Source of the DNA: Pseudonocardia xinjiangensis
GTDB lineage: Bacteria > Actinomycetota > Actinomycetes > Mycobacteriales > Pseudonocardiaceae
NCBI RefSeq assembly: GCF_012911925.1
Contig: NZ_JAAXKY010000071.1
Span: 1-36,773, forward strand
DNA length: 36,773 nt
Reading direction: 5' to 3'
Part shown: piece by piece, positions 6,561-13,621 of the stretch
Layout of the letters: each line of letters begins with the position of its first letter
Numbering within the stretch: position 1 is the stretch's first letter
Position numbers and translations under genes: made by a program
Notes under the pieces: model-generated
What the model was told of the DNA's origin: nothing
The model's input: the letters and a program-made list of their open reading frames with translations, nothing else
The model's database searches: none

Positions 6561-7658
6561 TCAGGCAGCGCCGGTCAGCCGGATCGGGCTGGCACCGACG
6601 TGCACTCGGATGATCTGGTAGGGCGGGACCCGCGTCTCGACCCCGTCGTTGAACAGCGGGGTCCGCGGGAGCTGGTTCACGCTGACGTACAGATAGCCGT
6701 CAGCGGCGAGCGCGAGGGTGTCCGGCCACAGCAACGCCGGGCCGTGCAGGACCGTCGACCACGTGCCGTCGGCGTCCCGCTTGAGTACCGCGCTGTGCTC
6801 GTAGGCCGTCGAGTAGACCGCGCCGGCGGTGTCGGACTCCAGGCCGTCGGATGCGCCCTTGTCGCCCAGATCGACGATGGTGGCGGCCACCTGGTCGTCG
6901 TCCAGCGAGCGGTCGAGCAGGGCGCTGGTCTCCACGCTGTAGAGGCGCCGGCTCGACAGCGGGCAGTAGTAGAGGAGGCTGCCGTCCGCGCTGATCGCGA
7001 TGCCGTCGGCACCCACCTGGTAGTTCTCCCGGACGACACCCTGCACGACCGCGCGGAACCCCGTCGTCGCCACCGTGGTGGCGTGGCCACGCAGCCGTGC
7101 CCAGCTCTCCCCCGAACCCAGGTCGACCACGATCAGCGCGCCCTCGGGCTGGGAGTCGGTGAGATAGGCGTACCCGCCGGTGCCGCGGGAGAGGTCGAAC
7201 CGGACGTCGTTGAGGTACGTGGTGGCCGTGACCGCGGCCGGGTCGAGCCGGACGATACGGACGACCTCGTCGGTCGCAGGGTCGACCTCGACGAGTTTCG
7301 GGCCGTTCTCCAGCCACGGCGCGAACGAGAGGCTGCCCGTGTCGAGCAGCCACACGTGACCGACCGGGTCGGTGATCACACTCTGCACCGACACCAGTTG
7401 GTCCGCGTTCCTCTTCTCGCTCCATTCGTTGATCGCGGGGTCGGGATAAGCCACCGCTTTCCCATCCACGATCTCGGCGACGGTGTAGGGCACGTCGTCG
7501 CCCCACCGCGGAAAGGACACGAAGACGCGGCCGTCGTCGGTGACGGTGACCCCGGTGGGCATCAGGTCGTCGATCTCGGCGACCACGTCGTAGTAGGGGG
7601 CCACCCAGCTACCCAACGGAGTGGCGGCGGATTCGGGAGAAGAAGCTTCGGAGGACAT
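6561..7658 (-). CDS. Major royal jelly/yellow-type beta-propeller protein
   Basis: A 365-residue protein of the MRJP/yellow family (six-bladed propeller, relative of SMP-30/gluconolactonase). Signatures are PTGVTVTDDGRVFVSFPRW near the N-terminus, VSVQSVITDPVGHVWLLDTG, then YLNDVRFD, YAYLTDSQ, GADGIAISADG and a C-terminal LYVSVNQLP. No signal peptide is present, unlike insect members, so it is probably cytosolic. The start at 7658 has GGAGAG before it. It is the second gene of the operon, 38 bp after the ThDP enzyme and 12 bp before the enolase-superfamily enzyme. Bacterial relatives are often annotated as lactonases or dopachrome-tautomerase-related. In this context a sugar- or hydroxy-acid lactonase feeding the next enzyme is a reasonable inference, not shown. 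Confidence 0.85.
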   Translation of the reverse strand: MSSEASSPESAATPLGSWVAPYYDVVAEIDDLMPTGVTVTDDGRVFVSFPRWGDDVPYTVAEIVDGKAVAYPDPAINEWSEKRNADQLVSVQSVITDPVGHVWLLDTGSLSFAPWLENGPKLVEVDPATDEVVRIVRLDPAAVTATTYLNDVRFDLSRGTGGYAYLTDSQPEGALIVVDLGSGESWARLRGHATTVATTGFRAVVQGVVRENYQVGADGIAISADGSLLYYCPLSSRRLYSVETSALLDRSLDDDQVAATIVDLGDKGASDGLESDTAGAVYSTAYEHSAVLKRDADGTWSTVLHGPALLWPDTLALAADGYLYVSVNQLPRTPLFNDGVETRVPPYQIIRVHVGASPIRLTGAA

Positions 7659-7696
7659 GGCTCTCCTATGATCGGAATTGCGTGGTACTCGGCGTC

Positions 7697-9430
7697 CTAT
7701 TGGAGGATTCGCCGGGCGACGTTGGTCGTGACGAGATCGAGCAGTTCCTCACCGCGCCCGGACAGGATCGTCCGGATCGCATAGAGGGTGAAACCCTTCG
7801 CCTGTTCCACCGTGATCGCGGGCGGAACGGACAGTTCCTGGCGTGCGGTGAAGACCTCCACGAGGGCCGGGCCGTCGTGGGCGAAAGCCGCCTTGAGGGC
7901 ACCGTCGAGATCACCCGGGCGCTCGACCCGCTGCCCGAACACCCCGGCCGCCGCCGCGACGTCGGCCAGCCGCGGGTTCTCCAGGTCGGTCCCGTAGTTG
8001 ACGAATCCGGCCGCCTTCATCTCGAGTTCGACGAAGTTGAGCGACGAGTTGTTGAACACGACGATCTTCACCGGCAGGCGGTTCTGGACGGCCGCGAAGA
8101 GCTCACCGAGCATCATCGTGAGGCCGCCGTCGCCAGCCAGCGCGACCACCTGACGGCCGGGGTAGGCCGCCTGTGCACCCAGCGCGTGCGCCAGCGCCAC
8201 GCCCATCGACCCGTGGTTGAACGAGCCGAGCAGCCGCCGCTGACCGTTCATGTGCAGGTACCGGGCCGCCCACACCACCGGCGAGCCGACGTCGGTCGTG
8301 AACACCGCGTCGGCGGCGGCGAGCTCGTTCACCCTGCTCGCGACGAACTGCGGATGGATGGGGGTGCGCTCGTGGTCGTTCACCGCGAGCGAATCGAGCG
8401 ACTTGCGCGTCTTCTCGTAGTGCGCGCGGGCCCGGTCGAGGTGATGGCGCTCGGTCTTCGTCTCGACGAGGGGTAGCAGCGCCTCGATGGTGTCCTTCAC
8501 GGTGCCGACGAGACCGAGGTCGACGTGGGTGCGCCTGCCGATGTGACTGCCGCGGATGTCCACCTGGATCACCGTCGCGTCGCTCGGGTAGAACTGCCGG
8601 TACGGGAAGTCCGTGCCCAGCATCAGGAGCGTGTCGGCCTCGTCGATCGCCTTGTACCCGGACGCGAACCCGAGCAGGCCCGTCAGCCCGACGTCGTACG
8701 GGTTGTCGTACTCGATGGCGTCCTTGCCGCGCAGGGCGTGCACGATCGGCGCCTTCAGCGCCTCGGCGAGCGCGAGCAGCTGGTCGTGGGCGCCTGCCGC
8801 GCCCGCACCGCCCAGGACGGTGACGCGCCGGGCCGAGTTCAGCAAGGCCACCGCCTGCTGCAGCGAGCTGTCGTCCGGCCGGACGATCGAGCGCGTCGCG
8901 CGCACGGCCGTCGGCCGGACGTGGCTGTCGACCTTGCCGAGAAGAACCTCCCCCGGCACGACGACCACGGACACGCCGTTGTTCTCGACCGCCGCTCGCA
9001 TCGCCATCTCGAGGATGCGCGGCGCCGCCTCCGGCGTGCTCACCAGCTCGGTGTAGACGCTGCACTCGGTGAACAGCTTCTGGGGGTGCGTCTCCTGGAA
9101 GTACTCGGACCCGATCTCGTCCCCGGGGATGTGCGCGGCGAGCGCCAGCACCGGCACCCGGCTCTTGTAGGCGTCGAACAGTCCGTTGATCAGGTGCAGG
9201 TTGCCCGGCCCGCAGCTGCCCACGCACACGGCCAGCTCGCCGGTCAGCCCGGCCTCCGCAGCCGCACCGAGGGCAGCCGACTCCTCGTGCCGCACATGTA
9301 CCCAGTCCAGCGTCCCGTCGCGTCGCAGCGCATCCGTGAATCCGTTCAGTGAATCGCCCGGCAGTCCGTAGACGCGATGGACACCGCTGGCCTTGAGCGA
9401 ATCGATGATGTGGTCGGCGACCGTTTCCAT
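7697..9430 (-). CDS. poxB: ThDP-dependent pyruvate oxidase / pyruvate dehydrogenase (quinone)
   Basis: A 577-residue enzyme with the three-domain acetolactate-synthase fold; length and sequence are those of PoxB (572 residues in E. coli), which decarboxylates pyruvate to acetate and passes electrons via FAD to quinone. N-terminal Pyr domain: VYGLPGDSLNGF, with the ThDP-activating Glu at position 50 (RHEE) and CGPGNLHLINGLFDAY. Middle FAD domain: VTVLGGAGAAG. C-terminal PP domain: ALAGDGGLTMMLGEL followed 20 residues later by VFNNSSLN, the GDG-NN ThDP motif. The last 25 residues could form the amphipathic membrane helix. The start at 9430 follows GGGAGG. It leads a four-gene operon with a beta-propeller, an enolase-superfamily enzyme and a small protein, which is unusual for poxB, so the natural 2-oxoacid may not be pyruvate. 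A shared 21-bp element lies 60 bp upstream. Confidence 0.85.
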   Translation of the reverse strand: METVADHIIDSLKASGVHRVYGLPGDSLNGFTDALRRDGTLDWVHVRHEESAALGAAAEAGLTGELAVCVGSCGPGNLHLINGLFDAYKSRVPVLALAAHIPGDEIGSEYFQETHPQKLFTECSVYTELVSTPEAAPRILEMAMRAAVENNGVSVVVVPGEVLLGKVDSHVRPTAVRATRSIVRPDDSSLQQAVALLNSARRVTVLGGAGAAGAHDQLLALAEALKAPIVHALRGKDAIEYDNPYDVGLTGLLGFASGYKAIDEADTLLMLGTDFPYRQFYPSDATVIQVDIRGSHIGRRTHVDLGLVGTVKDTIEALLPLVETKTERHHLDRARAHYEKTRKSLDSLAVNDHERTPIHPQFVASRVNELAAADAVFTTDVGSPVVWAARYLHMNGQRRLLGSFNHGSMGVALAHALGAQAAYPGRQVVALAGDGGLTMMLGELFAAVQNRLPVKIVVFNNSSLNFVELEMKAAGFVNYGTDLENPRLADVAAAAGVFGQRVERPGDLDGALKAAFAHDGPALVEVFTARQELSVPPAITVEQAKGFTLYAIRTILSGRGEELLDLVTTNVARRILQ

Positions 9431-9490
9431 GCGCGAGCCTCCCTTGGTTTTCTGGTGGGACGGCGTCCACTCTCCTCACGACCGGGGGAC

Positions 9491-9511
9491 GGGCCATCGG
9501 TCGAATGACTG
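9491..9511 (+). promoter_or_regulatory. 21-bp shared element, copy A (poxB operon)
   Basis: Reads GGGCCATCG then GTCGAATGACTG. The core GTC-N4-GAC is an inverted repeat. Three gapless relatives occur at 10714, 17598 and 19357. This copy is 60 bp upstream of the pyruvate-oxidase-like start codon, in the only sizeable gap (9431-9583), which otherwise holds nothing recognisable. Confidence 0.6.
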
Positions 9512-9583
9512 TTCACGTCGAACCCCGCCGGTTCTGCGCAGCTCCCGAGCTCATGAACGACTCACGACAAGGCGCGAAATGGG

Positions 9584-10522
9584 TCAGGGGGTGATCGCGA
9601 TCTTTCCGAGAGCGTGGGGGCGCTCGGAGGCACGATGAGCCTCCGCCGTGTCGGCGAGCGCGAACCGGTCACACACCACCACACGCAGCTCTCCCGAGCG
9701 GACCAGCCCCGCCAGACCGTCGAGCCCGGCCGCGTCGGGGTGGACCAGGAAATCCGTCCAGCGGGCGCCGCGATCGGCCGCCGCCGCGCTCAGGTCCCGG
9801 GTGGTGCCGGCGGGAACCGACACCAGGACACCACCGGCGCGCAGGATCGACAGTGACCGGACGGAGTTCTCCCCACCGATCAGGTCGAGCACGACGTCGA
9901 CCTCGCCTGCCGCATCCTCGAAACGCGTCGTGCGGTAGTCGATCAGTTCGTCGGCGCCCAGTCCCGTCAGTGCCTCGTGGCTGTCGGCGGCCGCGGTCCC
10001 GAGGACGTACGCGCCGCGCGCCTTGGCGATCTGCACGGCCAGGTGCCCGACGCCCCCGGCTGCGGCGTGGATCAGAACCCGCCGGCCTGCACCGACGGAC
10101 CCGGTGGTCACCAGTGCCTGCCATGCCGTGAGGCCGGACAGCGGCAGGCAACCGGCATGGGCCATGTCGATATCCGGGGGTTTGCGCACGAGTTCCTGCG
10201 CCGGCGCGGTGACGTACTCCGCGTACGCCCCCGCCGCGCGGGGGAACCGGGGCAGGCCCAGCACCTCGTCACCCACCGAGAACCGGTCGACCCCGGCGCC
10301 CAGCCCCGCCACGACCCCCGCGACGTCCCAGCCGAGGGTGAGCGGGAGCTCCCGCAGCCGGCTCACCCCCTCCCGGGTCTTGCCGTCGACGGGATTGACG
10401 CTGGTGCCGTGCACGCGGACCAGCACCTCGCCCGGGGCCGGCTCGGGAACAGGAAGGTCCTCGTAGCGCAGTGCGTCCGGCCCACCGAACTCGTACAACC
10501 GGATCGCCTTCATGAGCGTCAT
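9584..10522 (-). CDS. NADPH:quinone reductase-like MDR protein (zinc-free)
   Basis: A 312-residue medium-chain dehydrogenase/reductase of the quinone-oxidoreductase (QOR) group, cytosolic, expected to reduce quinones or enones with NADPH. Sequence: MKAIRLYEFGGPDALRYEDLPVPEPAPGEVLVRV, then GTSVNPVDGKTREG, GWDVAGVV, the nucleotide site HAAAGGVGHLAVQIAK, and LGADELIDY. The zinc-binding cysteines of alcohol dehydrogenases are absent. Three in-frame ATG codons (10540, 10522, 10513) are possible. The first two each follow GGAAGG-like sites because of an 18-bp tandem duplication; 10522 is chosen for its spacing. A longer frame up to 10720 has non-coding character. It is divergent from the LuxR ATPase pair across about 280 bp that contain shared element B. 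Confidence 0.87.
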   Translation of the reverse strand: MTLMKAIRLYEFGGPDALRYEDLPVPEPAPGEVLVRVHGTSVNPVDGKTREGVSRLRELPLTLGWDVAGVVAGLGAGVDRFSVGDEVLGLPRFPRAAGAYAEYVTAPAQELVRKPPDIDMAHAGCLPLSGLTAWQALVTTGSVGAGRRVLIHAAAGGVGHLAVQIAKARGAYVLGTAAADSHEALTGLGADELIDYRTTRFEDAAGEVDVVLDLIGGENSVRSLSILRAGGVLVSVPAGTTRDLSAAAADRGARWTDFLVHPDAAGLDGLAGLVRSGELRVVVCDRFALADTAEAHRASERPHALGKIAITP

Positions 10523-10555
10523 CGCAGCCTTCCCCGTCATCGCAGCCCTTCCGTC
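10521..10555 (-). repeat. 18-bp tandem repeat carrying RBS and start codon
   Basis: Two adjacent units (10521-10538 and 10539-10555) read on the minus strand as GACGGAAGGGCTGCGAT and GACGGGGAAGGCTGCGAT. Each contains a Shine-Dalgarno-like GGAAGG and an ATG, giving the quinone reductase duplicated translation starts and an N-terminus MTGKAAMTLMKAI. Confidence 0.75.
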
Positions 10556-10713
10556 GTGTCGACCTCCCCGCGACGGTGCCCGGGGAACCGCGGGCCGCCA
10601 TCGACAGAACGACTGGCCGACCGGCAGCCGAGCGGGAGTCGGACGACGCGGCGTTCTCCCCCATGGCCGGCTGCGGCGTCCTTCCTGGTTGTTATGAGGC
10701 ACTGGTCGGGTTC

Positions 10714-10734
10714 GGCCCATCAGTCAAATGACTC
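10714..10734 (+). promoter_or_regulatory. 21-bp shared element, copy B (qor1 / LuxR pair)
   Basis: Reads GGCCCATCA then GTCAAATGACTC; AGTC and GACT form an exact inverted repeat around AAAT. It is 69 bp upstream of the first LuxR ATPase gene and about 190 bp upstream of the quinone reductase start. The rest of 10541-10803 shows no gene. Confidence 0.6.
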
Positions 10735-10803
10735 CGATCGCAGTCCTGCCTGTATTCCGCATGGCGAGCGCCGAGGCTGCTGGGTTTCCTCGGAGACCGG
10801 GGA

Positions 10804-13620
10804 ATGAGCGATCGGAGGACGATGCTCAGCAATGACGGAGGTCGCGTGCAGACAGTGGCACCGCTGCGCCGGGAACCGGATCTCATCGGCCGGACCGCCG
10901 AACGCAGCCGTCTCGCGCGGGCCGTTCAGGAGGCGAGGACCGGGCCGGCTCGGCTGCTGGTCCTCGGCGAGACGGGCATCGGCAGGTCGAGCCTCCTGGC
11001 GACCGCCGTCGACGACGCACGGCAGCAGGGTTTCCGCGTCCTCGCCGGATCGGGCACCAGCCTGCCGGGCTGCGCGCTGCTGCGGCGGCTCGTCACGCCC
11101 CTGATGTCGGTCGCCGACCGGCTGCCGGACTCCCTGCGGACTCCCCTGCACGGGCTGGTCTCCGGTACGGACGACGCCGCCGTGCGCGATCCCGGGACGC
11201 TGCACGGTGCGGTGTCGTCGCTGGTCCGGGAGGCGGCGCGGGACAGACCTCTCGCCCTCGTCATCGACGACGTGCAGTCCGCAGGCCAGGGCTCGCTCGA
11301 CCTGCTGGCCTTCCTCGGCCACCGGCTGACCAGCGAGCACATCCTGCTGTTGTTCGCAGCGCGCGGCCTCCTGCCTCCCGAGCAGCTCGACACGGACCTG
11401 CCCGTCCATCACGTCGGCCCGTTGTCGGTCACCGAAGCGACGGTCCTGCTCGCTCGTCAGCCGTCCCCACCGCGGGGCTGGATCCGGGGCGAGATCCTCC
11501 GCCACGCCGGCGGCAACCCGCGGGCCGTCATCGAGCTCGCGCACAGCGCGGCGGGCGGCGACCACCGTCCGCGGCAGGGATTCGGGCTGACCGTCCCGGC
11601 CCGGATTCGCCGCGCTCACACCGCGCGGATCGAGGAACTGCCCGCCAAGACCCGCCGGGTGCTGCTCGTCGCCGCGGCGGCCGAGGACCGCGGGGACCTG
11701 CAGGCCGTACTGTCCGCCGCCGGGGCCGACCTGGCCGACTGCGGACCGGCCGAGGACGCCGCCCTGATCACCATCGTGGGCCACCGGATCTGCTTCCGGG
11801 ATCCCACCGTTCGCCTGGCCTGCTACTCCGATGCCTCCGAGCACGACCGGCGCCAGGCGCACCGGGCGCTGGCCGCCTTCCCGTCGCACGACGCGGGGCG
11901 GCGCGCCTGGCACCTGGCCAACGCCGCCGAAGAGCCGGGCGAGGACGTCGCGCTCCTCCTCGAGACCGCGGCCGCCGTCGCGTGCAGGCAGGGCCGGCAC
12001 GTCGAGGCCGCCGGGGCGCTGGAACGGGCAGCCGACTGCACCTCCGACGCCGGCCGGTCGGCCCGGCGCTGTGCCCGCGCGGCTCTCCTGGCCGCCCGGG
12101 GAGGTCACCACGCCTGGTGCCGGCAGCTGTGGGAGCGGGTCAGGGACCTGACCGGCGACCCGGCCCTGCTCGGTGTCGCCACGGCGGCCGCCGGCCAGCA
12201 CCTTCCGCTGCACGAGCCCGCGTCCGCCTCCGTTCTCCCGATCGGCCGGCTGCTCGACAGCGGACTGCAGGACCGCGGCGTGGCCATGGCACTGGCCTCG
12301 GCGGCCGGGATGGCCGCCCTGGTCACCGGGGACGCGGCGATGCGGGCGGCGTTGGCGGGAATCGTCGAGCGCGCGGAGAGCCTGCCGGTCCGCACGGCGC
12401 TGGGCGACGAGCTGTGCCCCGGGCCGGCCGACGCAGCGGTGGCCGCTTCGGTCCGGTCGATCGGTGACCCGGGCGGATGGCAGCGCACGCAGGACGCCGA
12501 CCCCGGCCTCCACGAACCGCAGAGCGGGCGCGCCGAGCTGATCCGGCTGCTGTCGGTCGGGACCGCCTCCTGGATGGCGGACGGCCCCACCGTCGCGAGC
12601 GGATACCTGCGCCGCGCCGTTCAGCTCCTCCGTGAGGACAACGCCGTGGGCGCCCACCCGTTCGCCTTCGTGATGCTGCTGGACGCGCTGGCCGACTGCG
12701 GGCTGTGGCGGGAAGCGGCGGCGGTGCAGGCCGAGGCGACGGACGTCGCGGCCGCCGGGGGGCTGCCCGTGCTGGGCCGGGCCGTCGCCGCCCAGGGGAT
12801 CGCCCTGCAGGTCCTGCGCGGTGACGTCGCCGCGGCCCAGCAGGCTCTGGCCACCCTCGACCCCTGGTCGAACCGGGCCGAGGACGACAACCCGATGGTG
12901 CGCTGCCTCGTCCATCGCGCGGCGGGGCGCGTCCACGCCGCTGCCGGGGACCACGCGCTCGCCTGCCGGCACTACCTGGCGATGTTCGGACCCGACGGGG
13001 AACCCGAGCACTTCGCATGGTCCTACCGGGCGGTCGCCGAGCTCGCCCGGTCGGCGGCGAAGGCGAACCGGCACGGGCCGGCGCTGCGGGTTCTCCACCG
13101 CGTCCGGCGCAGCGCGGGGAGCGCACCCTCCGCTCACCGGGCAGTGCTCATCGACCGGGCCGCCGCGCTGCTCGCAGTCGATGACGAGCACGCGGTCGAG
13201 TCGGCGCTGCACGCGGCCGCCACCGGGCACACCGGCGGCGAACGGCCCCACGACCAGGCGGTAGCCATGGTCGACTACGCCGACTGGCTGCGCGCGCGCC
13301 GCCGGTTCGTCGACGCCCGCCCACTGCTGCGCGCGGCCCACGACACGTTCGCCCGCATCGGCGCCACCCACGACGCGGGCATCGCCCGCGAGCTGCTCCG
13401 CGCAACCGGGGTCTCGCTGCGCGGCACGGTCGAGGGGTTCGCGCTTCTGACGCCCCAGCAGCAGTTCATCGCGAAGCTGGCCGCTCAGGGCCTGAGCAAC
13501 CGCGCGATCGCGGACCGGCTGGTGCTCTCACCCCGCACGGTCGGATCGCACCTGTACCAGATCTACCCCAAGCTCGGCGTCGTGAGCCGCCGCCAGCTCC
13601 CGGACGTCATCTCGGAGTGA
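10804..13620 (+). CDS. LuxR-family ATPase regulator (LAL), first of tandem pair
   Basis: A 938-residue STAND-type signalling ATPase with a DNA-binding tail. Residues 25-250 form the P-loop NTPase: GETGIGRSS at 55-63 and ALVIDDVQ at 151-158. About 260-870 is an alanine-rich helical, TPR-like region. Residues 882-938 are the LuxR/GerE HTH (LTPQQQFIAKLAAQGLSNRA, then LSPRTVGSHLYQIYPKLGV). The Walker A lysine is arginine (R61), so ATP hydrolysis may be weak. The start at 10804 has GGAG eight bases upstream; 10822 is an alternative. The next gene starts one base after the stop codon, so the two are co-translated and probably work together. Size and order match MalT-like LALs of actinomycetes, which activate antibiotic or catabolic clusters; the ligand is unknown. 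Confidence 0.9.
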   Translation: MSDRRTMLSNDGGRVQTVAPLRREPDLIGRTAERSRLARAVQEARTGPARLLVLGETGIGRSSLLATAVDDARQQGFRVLAGSGTSLPGCALLRRLVTPLMSVADRLPDSLRTPLHGLVSGTDDAAVRDPGTLHGAVSSLVREAARDRPLALVIDDVQSAGQGSLDLLAFLGHRLTSEHILLLFAARGLLPPEQLDTDLPVHHVGPLSVTEATVLLARQPSPPRGWIRGEILRHAGGNPRAVIELAHSAAGGDHRPRQGFGLTVPARIRRAHTARIEELPAKTRRVLLVAAAAEDRGDLQAVLSAAGADLADCGPAEDAALITIVGHRICFRDPTVRLACYSDASEHDRRQAHRALAAFPSHDAGRRAWHLANAAEEPGEDVALLLETAAAVACRQGRHVEAAGALERAADCTSDAGRSARRCARAALLAARGGHHAWCRQLWERVRDLTGDPALLGVATAAAGQHLPLHEPASASVLPIGRLLDSGLQDRGVAMALASAAGMAALVTGDAAMRAALAGIVERAESLPVRTALGDELCPGPADAAVAASVRSIGDPGGWQRTQDADPGLHEPQSGRAELIRLLSVGTASWMADGPTVASGYLRRAVQLLREDNAVGAHPFAFVMLLDALADCGLWREAAAVQAEATDVAAAGGLPVLGRAVAAQGIALQVLRGDVAAAQQALATLDPWSNRAEDDNPMVRCLVHRAAGRVHAAAGDHALACRHYLAMFGPDGEPEHFAWSYRAVAELARSAAKANRHGPALRVLHRVRRSAGSAPSAHRAVLIDRAAALLAVDDEHAVESALHAAATGHTGGERPHDQAVAMVDYADWLRARRRFVDARPLLRAAHDTFARIGATHDAGIARELLRATGVSLRGTVEGFALLTPQQQFIAKLAAQGLSNRAIADRLVLSPRTVGSHLYQIYPKLGVVSRRQLPDVISE

Positions 13621-13621
13621 C

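Noticed and set aside
10720..13371. An 883-codon minus-strand frame opposite the first LuxR ATPase
   Set aside because: It lacks any domain and is a shadow of the LAL gene.
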